DNA of 64,000 nt from Dictyobacter alpinus. GTDB taxonomy: Bacteria; Chloroflexota; Ktedonobacteria; Ktedonobacterales; Ktedonobacteraceae. The notes beneath the pieces are model-generated. The model saw nothing but the letters and a program-made list of their open reading frames with translations. It had not been told where the DNA came from and made no database searches. The translations under genes and the position numbers were made by a program. Positions 16,915 through 27,100 of this stretch are shown here, one piece after another. How positions within the stretch are numbered: the first letter of the stretch is position 1; each line of letters starts with the position of its first letter. The DNA lies in assembly GCF_003967575.1 (NCBI RefSeq), contig NZ_BIFT01000002.1, positions 1,116,001 through 1,180,000 on the forward strand. Direction: 5' to 3'.

Positions 16915-18171
16915 TTACGCAACTACTGTCTTGGGTTGAAAGCGGAAGAAGCGTAAAGCGATAATAAAGCAGATGGCACCATAGATCAACAGCCCCACAA
17001 TATCAGGCAACACCTCCGAAAAGCTTTTACCAAACATCATGGTTCCATTCAAACCCTCCATAGCCCAGGCAGTGATACCAATCTTCGCGAACTGCTGCAT
17101 CCAGGTTGGCTCAGTAAACAATGGCCACCAGGCACCACCAATGGCTGAAGTGACCAGCGTTACCAGGGTAACGACAGGACTAATCTGACGCCGTGTTTTG
17201 ATCAATGACACGAGCAGAATACCCAGGCCAGTAGCAGCAAAACTGGTCGCAATCAGGATCATAATCACACTCGGCCAGGAACCAATATGCATTTTGAAGA
17301 CGAAGTAGCCAACGGCAAACAGTACCAACAGTTGAGCCAGCGTCAACAGGAACTGTGCCAGCATCTTACCACCCAGCAACGCATATTTCTGGATCGGCGC
17401 AATCAACAAACGGCGAAACGTTCCGTCCTCCTGCTCCTGAAGGATCGTGGCAGCCACCGCATTCAAACCAAACAGCGAAAAGAAGACCGCATAGCCGGGC
17501 ACCACCTGATCAAAAGGTCCAACTTTCTCAGCCTGGCTTACTGTCAGGGGTACCAGAGCTTGATCACTGGTCTGGCTGGCCCTTATGACGGCTGTACTGA
17601 TGGCGGCATCGTTAATAGTCTGTGGCACACAGGTGTTCCCCGGCTGATTACAGACCGCATGTACCTGACTGGCAGAAACCTTACCGATGCGTTGCGCCTG
17701 GATAACATTGTTGACAATACCCCGCACCACCGTCACCGGTGCATTCGTCGTATTAGGCAACGTATAAAACTGGATCAAATCTTTCGTTGTCTTCCCTGAC
17801 TGTACATCACCCATTACAGCCTGGCTGGCACCTGCGGGAATAACGATACCCACATCCGCTGAGTTATTGTTCGCCTTAACCTTTTCAGTCACCTGGGCGG
17901 TATCAGCATACTCATTGACTGTAATCACAAGGTCTTTGGTATTGATTTTGAGCGCATCCCGAATAGCATTCCCGATACCACCATCATCATGATTACTCAA
18001 AGCCACTGTAACCTTGAGTTGTGAGGGTCCACCAGTTCCCAGAATGTTGCCGAAGGCGAAACCGACAACCGCAATCAGGACCAGTGGGACAACCAGCATC
18101 AACATCAATGCGCTTCGATCTTTAGCCACCTGCAGGAGGTCCTTCGTAGCAATATACCAGAGTGTTTTCAT
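16915..18171 (-). CDS. ABC-2 type efflux permease
   Basis: A 418-residue membrane half of an ABC exporter. One helix near the N-terminus (about 22-45) is followed by a large outer domain (about 50-230), then five helices (about 235-405); this is the ABC-2/YhgE-like layout of DrrB and NatB proteins. The segment L-Q-E-Q-E-D-G-T-F-R-R-L-L-I-A-P is the cytoplasmic coupling motif seen in this family. It follows the ATPase gene by 12 bp. The transported compound (peptide antibiotic, lipid or drug) is not evident. Confidence 0.88.
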   Translation of the reverse strand: MKTLWYIATKDLLQVAKDRSALMLMLVVPLVLIAVVGFAFGNILGTGGPSQLKVTVALSNHDDGGIGNAIRDALKINTKDLVITVNEYADTAQVTEKVKANNNSADVGIVIPAGASQAVMGDVQSGKTTKDLIQFYTLPNTTNAPVTVVRGIVNNVIQAQRIGKVSASQVHAVCNQPGNTCVPQTINDAAISTAVIRASQTSDQALVPLTVSQAEKVGPFDQVVPGYAVFFSLFGLNAVAATILQEQEDGTFRRLLIAPIQKYALLGGKMLAQFLLTLAQLLVLFAVGYFVFKMHIGSWPSVIMILIATSFAATGLGILLVSLIKTRRQISPVVTLVTLVTSAIGGAWWPLFTEPTWMQQFAKIGITAWAMEGLNGTMMFGKSFSEVLPDIVGLLIYGAICFIIALRFFRFQPKTVVA

Positions 18172-18183
18172 ATTTCCTCGCTT

Positions 18184-19023
18184 TTAATCGCGTAACGTTT
18201 TACCAGTTAATTGGATAAACAATTCTTGTAAGCCATGGGGGCGCTGAACTTCTTGCTGCTGATCGCGTAAGGCGAGCAGTTGTTCCAGAGTACCTAAGGC
18301 AATGATCTGGCCTTCATCCATGATCGCGATACGATCGCAGAGTCGTTCGGCTTCTTCCATATAGTGTGTGGTGTAGAGAAGCGTCGTCCCTTGATCGCGT
18401 ATCTGCTCAATGGTGGTAAAAATGTTCTCACGAGACTGTGGATCGACGCCCACGGTTGGCTCATCCATCATCAAGAACTCAGGCTCATTCATCAGGCCAA
18501 CCGCCATATTAATTCGGCGCTGCATCCCACCAGAGAATGTCTTGACGGCATCTTTGCGCCGATCATAGAGTCCCACAAAATGTAACAGTTCTTCTGAACG
18601 CTGCTGACATTCCTTTTTAGACATACCATAGATTTTCCCAAAGAACTCCAGATTTTCCAGCGAGTTCAGATCCTTATAGAGTGCAATCTCCTGCGGCACC
18701 ACGCCGATAATGCCTTTGACCTTACGCAGATGCGCAGACAAGGTCAGTCCACTAATCGTTACATCACCAGAGGTAGGTTTCAGGTAACCGCACAACATAT
18801 TGATCGTCGTACTCTTACCCGCGCCATTTGGACCCAGTAAGCCAAAGATCTCACCTTTCCCAATCGTGAAAGAGACATCCCTTACCGCCTCATGTTTACC
18901 AAAGTTCTTAACCAGATGCTGCACCTCAACTTCAACCATGCGCGCATCATTCGGCATATGTATTGGTCCTGTTTTCGTTGAGTTCATGGTATGTGAAAAA
19001 GAATTTTTAAATGCTTCTTGCAT
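18184..19023 (-). CDS. ABC exporter ATP-binding protein (DrrA/CcmA type)
   Basis: A 279-residue ATPase energising the adjacent permease. The Walker A is LLGPNGAGKSTTINML, the Q-loop GVVPQEIALY, the signature TFSGGMQRRINMAVGL, Walker B FLMMDEPTVGVDP and the switch His TTHYMEEAERL. The C-terminal extension (P-H-G-L-Q-E-L-F-I-Q-L-T-G-K-x-L-R-D) is typical of drug-exporting ATPases. The ATG at 19023 is preferred for GAGGTGAG seven bases before it; a further 32 codons upstream are unsupported. Inverted repeats at 19125-19166 upstream may bind the response regulator. Confidence 0.93.
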   Translation of the reverse strand: MQEAFKNSFSHTMNSTKTGPIHMPNDARMVEVEVQHLVKNFGKHEAVRDVSFTIGKGEIFGLLGPNGAGKSTTINMLCGYLKPTSGDVTISGLTLSAHLRKVKGIIGVVPQEIALYKDLNSLENLEFFGKIYGMSKKECQQRSEELLHFVGLYDRRKDAVKTFSGGMQRRINMAVGLMNEPEFLMMDEPTVGVDPQSRENIFTTIEQIRDQGTTLLYTTHYMEEAERLCDRIAIMDEGQIIALGTLEQLLALRDQQQEVQRPHGLQELFIQLTGKTLRD

Positions 19024-19124
19024 AGGAATACTCACCTCGTAGACGAAACTATTTGCTGTATGTAAGCTTGAGATAAGTATAATGCGCAGAGGGATGGAAG
19101 GAGAAGTACGGAAAGGCATATCTA

Positions 19125-19166
19125 TTGACTATGTCAAAAGTCATGGTCATGCCTGACAAGCATGAC
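19125..19166. promoter_or_regulatory. inverted repeats upstream of the ABC efflux operon
   Basis: TTGAC-TAT-GTCAA (19125-19137) and GTCATGC-N7-GCATGAC (19146-19152/19160-19166), 100-140 bp before the ATPase start. They are candidate sites for the neighbouring LuxR-type response regulator; TTGACA on the minus strand may also serve as a -35 box. Confidence 0.4.
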
Positions 19167-19190
19167 GTAGTAATGCAAACAACAACACAT

Positions 19191-19238
19191 AAAAAAAACG
19201 GTCCTGATAAAATGCTCCGTTGCACTCTATCAGGACCG
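19191..19238 (-). terminator. intrinsic terminator of first S53 peptidase gene
   Basis: Perfect 11-bp stem CGGTCCTGATA/TATCAGGACCG, followed on the minus strand by eight T residues (19191-19198). Confidence 0.9.
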
Positions 19239-19280
19239 CCAGCACTAGATTAAGAAGGGGAGGTCAGGGTCATATTGAGA

Positions 19281-21557
19281 TTAATTGATGTTTAATGCAA
19301 CATCATCAACATAGAAACTGGAAGTAAGTGAAGAGTCAGTAGTACCAGCGAAGTACACCTGAACCTGCTTACCTTTATAGCTTGAAAGGGCCGATGTTAC
19401 ATCAAAACTATACTGTGTCCAACCTTTAGCGTTGGCGTTACACTGTGTCTGTGGTGTTGAGATGGTCGAGCCGGTACTGGTACGGAGGCGTGCATAGAAG
19501 TAGTCGTAGCAGGTGCTCCCTGTCTCCGTGGTGCTGATATAGACCCAATAGCTCAACGTTACCTTTGTCGCGCTCGATGGAATGGTCGCTGTCTGATAGA
19601 TGGTGTCGGTACAAGAGTTGTATCCACAGAGGTAAGCACTATGGGTACCACTATGTGGCTTGCTAGTATCCACAATCTCATAACCGCCGGTGGAACTCTC
19701 GGTCCAGGAACTGGAGCCGCTCTCGAAGCCACCATTGGTCAGGATGTTTCCACCCGGATTTGGTGTCGGGGTCGGGGTCGGATTTGGCGTTGGGGTCACT
19801 GTTGGATTTGGCGTTGGGGTTGGCGTTGGTGTACCGCTACTACCACCAGCCAGGTCGCGTGCAATATTCCAGGCGTCTGGCGTACCTACACCCGTCGCAT
19901 TATCGTAGTTTGCAGTTGCCGAGTAGTACAGGTTGTTACCAGTAGTAACATCATGATAGGGAGTATAGGTTTGTGCAGTGTTGTAAAGGGAATACAGTTT
20001 CGCACTGGCACTGCCTAGACCAGCTTTGCCCTGAGAAAATAGGTACTGGTTCACATCTCCAGCAATACCAGCCCACAGAGGTGCAGCCGCACTCGTACCA
20101 CCTACAGAGATCCAACCAGAGCTAGAACAATTAGCCGCGGTTACTGTACAGTAAACCGAGTAGCCACTACTGGGATCAGCATCGGCTGAGACATCGGGTA
20201 CTTCACGTTTGGCGTTGGTCAAATTTGGACCAGTCTGATAGCTGGGACGATTGAAGTAGCTGCTGATGCCACCACCGCCACCAGAGGAGCCGCTGCCCCA
20301 GGCTGATTCGCTACTATAGGTACCACCGCTACCAACGGTCAATTTTGTGCCACCGACACCCACAACATAAGGATCATCGGCAGGCGAGTCAACGCCAAGT
20401 GTCGTACCACCACAGTCATAGGCACCGGAGTCGCCAGAGGCAGCGAAGAAGGCCTGACCCTGGGCTGCGCCCTGAGCAAAGATAGTATCTAACGCGGCCA
20501 GCTCTGAATTGCCAGAATTGGCTTCGCACTCACCCCAGCTGATACTGGTCACTTTAGCAGTATTATCAGTAACAATTTTGTTATAGGTGTCGTTAACACC
20601 AGTGGTGCTATTGGGTCCAATATAAATCTTCTGGGTGGCTCCAGGTGAAATGGCGGAGACAACCTCCATATCCAATTCAACTTCAATCGCACCCGCGCCG
20701 GCTGTATTGGTCGCGCCATCAACCAGCACATTCGAATATTTTCCAGATCCCAGGCCATAGTTGCTCAGATAGGTATTTACGTCCGAGGCCTTATAACCAT
20801 CAAGCTCAAAGATTGCGGTCGTCTGACCACTACCATTGGCTCCACTGCTAATCAAAGAATTCACATCATAAGCGGTACGCAGTTCGGATGGCGTGAAACC
20901 ACCACCAGGACCGGTATGAGGCTGATTCGTCACCTGTGTGGCAGCATGTTTATAATGAGCCACATTGTCCAGGCCGGCAATATTTAAAATGGCGCTGCCC
21001 AGACTATCAGGTACAGTTGGATCACTGGCAGGTGCATAAACCGTGCGACCATCGATCGCATAGTCATTCAAGGTCACGCTAAACGCCTTCTCGACATTGG
21101 CAACCGATCCAGAAGCATTCACCAACGTACGATTAGATGATACAGAAGATACATGCAGCCCCTGACTACGTAGATAAGAGACGACATCATCCACGGACTG
21201 CTGAGTCGGTCCAAACGTATCCAGGAATTCCTGCGGCGTTAAATAATGATGATATGACTGCGAAAGCGGATTATTCTGGTCCGCGATCAAGGTAGTCAAG
21301 GCATCACGGTTACGCAGGTTCAAGCTCAAAGACAATTGCAACTGATTGCTTTTGTTGGTTCCATTCTTTGGCTTAAACTTTTTCAGCACGGGAGCCAGAT
21401 GCCCAGGCAGCGTATGATGACCTCCATTAGAGACCGTCTGGCGCGCAAAAGTTGGGATGTTTGGCTGAAGCATCAGCAGCGAAAGGAGTGCGAGAAGTGT
21501 GGCACACGACGTAATAGTCAGACGCGATAGCCACTTGTGGGTCAAAGTCCTTTTCAC
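19281..21557 (-). CDS. secreted S53 family peptidase (sedolisin/kumamolisin type)
   Basis: A 758-residue exported endopeptidase, normally active at acid pH. It has a signal peptide (basic start, then LTITSCATLLALLSLLML), an activation prodomain with the Y-H-H-Y-L-T-P-Q-E-F motif, and a catalytic domain. Catalytic Glu and Asp lie in AIEVELDMEVVSA, the oxyanion Asp in SGDSGAYDC, and the nucleophile Ser in GGTSAAAPLWAGIAGD; the calcium site is near the end of the domain (YHDVTTG and GVGTPDAWNI). A TPTPNPTVTPTPNP-type linker leads to a C-terminal beta-sandwich domain beginning NILTNGGFESG, probably carbohydrate or surface binding. The GTG at 21557 is chosen because TTGGAGGG precedes it; an ATG at 21608 lacks a site. 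A second member is at 47514-50276. Confidence 0.92.
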   Translation of the reverse strand: MKRTLTHKWLSRLTITSCATLLALLSLLMLQPNIPTFARQTVSNGGHHTLPGHLAPVLKKFKPKNGTNKSNQLQLSLSLNLRNRDALTTLIADQNNPLSQSYHHYLTPQEFLDTFGPTQQSVDDVVSYLRSQGLHVSSVSSNRTLVNASGSVANVEKAFSVTLNDYAIDGRTVYAPASDPTVPDSLGSAILNIAGLDNVAHYKHAATQVTNQPHTGPGGGFTPSELRTAYDVNSLISSGANGSGQTTAIFELDGYKASDVNTYLSNYGLGSGKYSNVLVDGATNTAGAGAIEVELDMEVVSAISPGATQKIYIGPNSTTGVNDTYNKIVTDNTAKVTSISWGECEANSGNSELAALDTIFAQGAAQGQAFFAASGDSGAYDCGGTTLGVDSPADDPYVVGVGGTKLTVGSGGTYSSESAWGSGSSGGGGGISSYFNRPSYQTGPNLTNAKREVPDVSADADPSSGYSVYCTVTAANCSSSGWISVGGTSAAAPLWAGIAGDVNQYLFSQGKAGLGSASAKLYSLYNTAQTYTPYHDVTTGNNLYYSATANYDNATGVGTPDAWNIARDLAGGSSGTPTPTPTPNPTVTPTPNPTPTPTPNPGGNILTNGGFESGSSSWTESSTGGYEIVDTSKPHSGTHSAYLCGYNSCTDTIYQTATIPSSATKVTLSYWVYISTTETGSTCYDYFYARLRTSTGSTISTPQTQCNANAKGWTQYSFDVTSALSSYKGKQVQVYFAGTTDSSLTSSFYVDDVALNIN

Positions 21558-21953
21558 GAACCCTCCAATATGGTAAAAACCACTGGCAAGTGACAAGAAA
21601 GTAGACATCCATGAAATAATTACTCTATTGCACGATTGCAAATAAAGAAGAGAGAAGCCACAATGCTCATCATTTCAATCTTGTCACGCACTACTATGCT
21701 AATAGTATAATTATTTGCCTGCCCCGCGCCTTACCTGAAAATGCGTGTCTATCATGTCTTATAACAGTACTATCCATACTCTTTTCGAACTAATTAATAC
21801 GAGGATTTACAAATATACAAAAAAAATTACAGAAGACTCTAGTAAGACAAATAGGAAGTATAAAAAGACATGTTTTCAGTATAAGAATAAAAATGTATTC
21901 TATTCACACCATTAATTATGTGATCTATTATAAAAAGAAGAGTTACCCATGAT
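21558..21953. other. AT-rich promoter region of S53 gene
   Basis: About 400 bp between the S53 start and a repeat element. It is AT-rich with poly-A/T runs and must hold the S53 promoter; no specific site could be assigned. Confidence 0.4.
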
Positions 21954-21958
21954 TGCGA

Positions 21959-22061
21959 ACACCTCACGTCTACGGCACTCGCTTACGTATTTATGAGGAG
22001 GAAGATTGACAAGTAAAGCAGATCATTTGATTTATAGCAAATGATCTGCTTTACTTGTCAA
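21959..22061. repeat. repeat head plus perfect 24-bp hairpin after recQ
   Basis: ACACCTCACGTCTACGGCAC followed by TCGCTT and TGAGGAGGAAG (21959-22004) resembles the head of the MITE-like element at 6741. It leads directly into a perfect hairpin with 24-base arms (22006-22029/22038-22061) and an 8-base loop, unrelated in sequence to the hairpin in the other copy. It may also end the RecQ transcript. Confidence 0.55.
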
Positions 22062-22164
22062 CCCTAAAATCAGCATAATCAATGTTCTATGCGATTTTCC
22101 TGAATGGCAACTCTTTTGAGGAAAAAATTAGAGAAGTGTCTGCGCTTGAATTTACGCGAGGAGA

Positions 22165-23817
22165 TTATTGATAAAATGTGGAAATGGGCGTGAGCAATCC
22201 TTTTTCCTTGATAACTTCTAGCGAAAGGGATTTATTGCCGACGGTATCGAACAGGACTACAATCTTATCATCTTCATAGCGCAACACCATGCCTTTTCCC
22301 CATAATGCATGGAGTACATGGCTGGTAATTGGAAAAGGCATACTGTCTGGTTGTATGGGTTGCTCCCGATGACTGACACAGACATCGCAGAAACCGCATG
22401 AACCTTCAAATGGCTCCCCAAAGTAGTTGAGCAGGTAGGCACGACGACAGCTACCGCACTCGGCATACCCCCGGATCATTTCAATACGTGAGCGCTCAAA
22501 TTGGCGCCGTGCCTGTTGCTTACTCATGGTTTCGATGATGCTTGATTTCAGATCTTCTTGATCCTTTGTCAGCAGAATAGAGCCATCCTCCAAAAGTGTA
22601 ATGGCACCAATCTCTTCCAGACGCGTAATCATGTGGGTAAATTTTGTTTGCGAGAGGTTCAGTTCGGCCCTTAACGCAGCTTGATCTACTGGCCCTGCAT
22701 GTGCCTGGAGGGCATCAACAACTAATGCAATCTGGTCCGTATTAATGTAGCCACCGCTGGCTAGATACTGACGCACACCGAAATCCCTGGACATGTAGAA
22801 TAAGATGGCCCTGGCTGACTCACCATCGCATCCGGCGCGGCAAAACTCTTGATAATAAGAATCCACGGAGTCGCTGATAGTATAGTGGAAGACAAAGCGC
22901 ACATTGGACTTGTCGATGCCCATATCAAAGGCAGTGGTGGCAACGATAATATCAATCTCGTCAGCCATGAAGGCCCGTTGTCGATACTTGCGGTCGTAGG
23001 CCTTGAGTCCAGCGTGGTAAAACTGCGCCTTAAGATCGTTGGCTTGCAACATTTTTGTCAGGGACTCGGCTTGTTTTCGGGTGGCCGTATAAATGATTCC
23101 TGGCATCTGGGCTTCCTGCACGTGCTTGAGTAATGCCTGCATTTTCTCTGCCTCATCCTGGAAGCACTCTACGCCGAGCCAGATGTTGGGACGATTAAAA
23201 CCTTTGACAACAATTCGAGGCTGCTGGAGACCGAGACGATCAATAATTTCGTTACGAACCGGCAGTGAGGCTGTGGCCGTTAAAGCAAGCACTCTGGGAT
23301 GACCCAGGGATGCGATAATGGCACCCAGCACCAGATAGGCTGGCCGAAAATCATGGCTCCATTCGCTGATACAATGGGCTTCATCAACAACAAAGAGTGA
23401 GGGCTTCATGTTTAGCAGGCGCTCAAGAATATTAGGATCATTGAATTGTTCAGGAGCGAGAAACAAAAATTCAAGCTGACCACCTTCAAATTGCTCAAAA
23501 GCAAGAGAGGTTTCTGCCGGATTTTGCGAGGGATCAATCACAGCCGCGGATCCGATGTGCTGGTCCTGAATCGAGTGGAGTTGATCGTATCGTAAGGACA
23601 TAAGGGGAGAGATAACAATCGTTGGACCTGGTATCAAAGCACCGGCCGCCTGATAAATCAAGGATTTGCCCGAACCGATTGGCATAATAGCTAATGTATC
23701 GTGGCCTTCCTGCAAAGAACGCAACGCATCTTCTTGTCCTGGGCGTAGTTTTTCATAGCCAAGTATATTATGAATAAAACCATCAATATAGTTCTGTTTT
23801 GTTTCTGGCTTCTTCAC
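22165..23817 (-). CDS. RecQ-family DNA helicase with altered motif VI
   Basis: A 550-residue SF2 helicase of RecQ type. It shows motif 0 (LRPGQEDALRSL), Walker A AIMPIGSGKSLIYQ (Lys51), motif II VVDEAHCISEWSHDFRP, motif III LALTATASLPVRNEII, and a zinc-binding subdomain (CGSC...SCGFCDVC). Between helicase and zinc parts lies a winged-helix-like insert (about 360-430); no HRDC domain follows, but the end (LWGKGMVLRYEDDKIVVLFD) looks like a small beta-barrel/DUF3553-type domain. Motif VI reads CRAGCDG (326-332) instead of GRAGRDG, so the arginine-finger position is Cys330. GTG start, AAGGG seven bases before. It diverges from the STAND gene. Confidence 0.88.
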   Translation of the reverse strand: MKKPETKQNYIDGFIHNILGYEKLRPGQEDALRSLQEGHDTLAIMPIGSGKSLIYQAAGALIPGPTIVISPLMSLRYDQLHSIQDQHIGSAAVIDPSQNPAETSLAFEQFEGGQLEFLFLAPEQFNDPNILERLLNMKPSLFVVDEAHCISEWSHDFRPAYLVLGAIIASLGHPRVLALTATASLPVRNEIIDRLGLQQPRIVVKGFNRPNIWLGVECFQDEAEKMQALLKHVQEAQMPGIIYTATRKQAESLTKMLQANDLKAQFYHAGLKAYDRKYRQRAFMADEIDIIVATTAFDMGIDKSNVRFVFHYTISDSVDSYYQEFCRAGCDGESARAILFYMSRDFGVRQYLASGGYINTDQIALVVDALQAHAGPVDQAALRAELNLSQTKFTHMITRLEEIGAITLLEDGSILLTKDQEDLKSSIIETMSKQQARRQFERSRIEMIRGYAECGSCRRAYLLNYFGEPFEGSCGFCDVCVSHREQPIQPDSMPFPITSHVLHALWGKGMVLRYEDDKIVVLFDTVGNKSLSLEVIKEKGLLTPISTFYQ

Positions 23818-24160
23818 TGGAAATCCCTTTGTTGTACCTCTATCAGCTGGAACTTAAACAACTCATAAACGCTAGCAAAAAACAGGATCACCTGACACAC
23901 AAAAATACATAGATTATGTTTACCCTCAGATACGTATTACAATGCATAGTGGTGACAAAACCCGCTAAAAATAGGTAGCATTTTATCATCAGCACCAACA
24001 AAATCCAGCCTGCTTTTTCCGTCCCTTTGTCCTTGCGTAGCCATTAAACTCTATGGTAGACTTCACTTTACGAGATGCATTTAAGTAATGGACTGTATTT
24101 TTGATATGTATTTCTAACTTTACTATTTGTATATATTTAGCGCAAGAGAAGGATTTCAAG
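23818..24160. other. divergent promoter region recQ / STAND gene
   Basis: 343 bp, AT-rich, between divergent genes. TATATTTAG at about 24131 could be a -10 region for the plus-strand gene. No hairpin or repeat stands out. Confidence 0.4.
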
Positions 24161-27100
24161 ATGCAGGATGGGAAGAGCAATACAAACTATCTCATTAACA
24201 CCTTTACGCAAGGTTTACGCGATCTGCCAATGGATGTGGTGACCCGTGTAAAAAATTTCCTGCTTGAATATCTGGGTCACCCACAACAACCGGTCCCATT
24301 TGGAGGGCGGACAAAAGACGTTGCCAGTCTGGATCGGTGGCTTGAAGATCCACGGGCCGAACCATATCTGCTTCTTGCCGCTCCTGCGGGCCGCGGGAAA
24401 TCAGCGTTACTTTTACGCTGGTGCCAGCAACTCTTTGCTCGCCAGCAACTGGCCATCGCATATTTTCCAGTCAGCATCCGCTTTCGCACGAATCTCGCAG
24501 GCGTCACCTTTCCTGCTCTGGTCGCATTACTGGCATCACTGCATGGAGAACACATTCCGGCTGATCCTAATATCTCGGAGGAAGTCTGGCGCTCATTGTT
24601 GGCCGCTTATCTAATGCGCCCACTGCCAGCAGGCCGGCGCCTCCTGCTGGTGCTGGATGGCGTGGATGAGGCGGCCGATTGGAGTGCTGGCGCTCAGCTT
24701 TTCCCATCCAATCCACCACCGGGCCTACGCATCGTTGTATCTGCCCGCTCACTTGCCAATGATCAAGATACCCGCGCCTGGTTAGCACGCCTGGGATGGG
24801 GCGAGCAAGGATTAGCCCGCACACTCGAGCTCATGCCACTGGATCGTCCTGGTATCGCCAATGTTCTCGCGCAAATGGGTTTTCCATTGGATCTTTTAAG
24901 TGAGCGTATCGATATGATCTCTGAGCTCTATCGTTTAAGCGAGGGTGACCCATTATTAGTACGCCTCTATGTCGATGATTTATGGAAACGTGGTGAGCAG
25001 ACATCGCAGTTTACGACTACCGATCTACATTCCATTCAGCCTGGCCTGAGCGGCTATTTTGAGCTCTGGTGGAAAGATCAACGCCAACTCTGGCAAGATG
25101 AGGCCCCGCAACGTGAAGCAACCATGCAGACAATGCTTAATCTTCTGGCCAGTGCGCTAGGCCCATTAAGCAAACGCGACCTTGTCAGTCTGACAGCACA
25201 GCAGGAAAATTTTCGTGAGGCAGAAATTGAGCCACATCTGGCCCCGCTGGCACGCTTTGTCACCGGCGATGGCGTCCATCAAGGTTATGTCTTTAGCCAT
25301 CCTCGACTTGGTAGCTATTTTTATGAGGAACGCCTGAACACAGCAGAACGACAGGCCATTGAACAGCGCTTCCTGAACTGGGGCGAGCAAACGCTCGCGG
25401 CACTCAATACAGAAACATTGGCACCACAGGCTGCCTCACCATACATCATCCAGTATTATGGAGCCCACCTGGACCGAGCGCAAGCCAGTACAGAGACACT
25501 TCTCTCACTGGTCAGCAATGGCTGGCGACGAGCCTGGGAAACGCTGGATCGGGCACAATCTGGTTTCTTGAGCGATGTTGAACGGGCCCGACAAGCGGCT
25601 GAGCTGGAAGATAAAGAGGCGGCATCCAGTTCTGAGCCCCTTCCCTATCTTGGAGACGAAATACGCGGCCTGCTCTGCCAGGTCAGCGTCAATAGCATGA
25701 CCAACAGCATCTCTCCCAGGCTGATGCTAGAGGCAGTTAAAACAGGCGTATGGACACCGGCACAGGGACTGGCCTGTATCCGCCTGCTACATGATCTTGC
25801 AGCCAGGGCACTGGAACTGGTGGGTCTGGCCTCGTATGTGCAGGAACCACTACGGACAGATATTCTCCATGAAGCGTTAGATACTGCCATGGAGATCAAA
25901 GATGATTATCTGCGTTTCGATGCGCTCCTTGCGCTGGCTTATGGGCTTCCAGAAGATCTGCTGTTACAAATTCTGGATGTGATTCAAGGCTTTGAAGACG
26001 AGGCTGACCGCGCTGGCATGCTGGCTGAAATAGCTCCTTTCTGCGCAGCATATCCACGCCTGCTGGTACACCTTCTAGAGATGGCCGAGGCAATCGAGGA
26101 ACAAGAATATCGCGGCCTGGCCTATGAAGGACTGGCGGCCTATCTGCCAGCCAGTCTACAGGCACGGCTGTTAGCAGATATACAAGCATTACAAGAGGAA
26201 CGCTATAGAATTCAGGCCCTACTCGCGTTCATTCCACATCTACCAGAAGAGGCACTACAAACCATCTCACAACATGCCAGTTCCATCGAAGATGGTCTGT
26301 CGCAGATGCGCTTACTAACAGAACTGGTTATCTACCTGCCTGACAGATTAAAAACAGAGTATTTGCAGGAGACACTTTCCCTGGAAAAAAATATCGAGGA
26401 TCTTGATTATCGCATCGAGATGCTGCTAAAACTGGCACCATTTCTATCCACGGATAAATTGCAGTATGCCCTGGATGAGATCAACTATCACTGGGATGAA
26501 AGGGTACGGGCCAATGCCCTGGCTGCGTTAATGCCACATATGCCGGATGACCTGCTCTCTCCTTTCTTACAAGCCGTCCTGAAGCTTAAAAGTGAAGAGG
26601 CACGTACAAATGTGCTGCTGCCATTATTGCCACGGCTCTCTACAGAAGCGCTCGCAGCGGTATTGGATGCGGCTACTATCACCTGGGATGAAGGCTACCG
26701 GGCCACGCTGTTAGCGCAATTTGGTCCCATCATCCCGGAATCATTACTACCTCAATTGCTGGAAGTTATCTGGACCATCAAGGATCCTGGCTACCGTGTA
26801 TGGTTACTGGCAGAGTTGGAGGAACCACTCCAGGATAAGCTTGTGACCTCTCAGTTTAATATGTCCGCTTCGTTCCAGGTGATGCCCAACCTTGAAAAAC
26901 GCCTGCAAACGCTATTGGCGATCGCTCCACGTTTATCTGATACCGCCCTGGCGCGTTTGTTTGAGTTTATGCTCGCAGAAATCTTTAATATCGCCTGGCA
27001 AAGCCGTAGTGAAGAAGAGCAGACCCATATTCTCACAAAATTAGGTGGTCGCCTGCCTTTAGAGCGTATTGCCACAGCCCTAGAAACGGTACAGGCCTTC

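Noticed and set aside
19740..19830. GTCGGGGTTGG-type DNA tandem repeat.
   Set aside because: It is the codon-level reflection of the Thr/Pro/Asn linker in the S53 peptidase.
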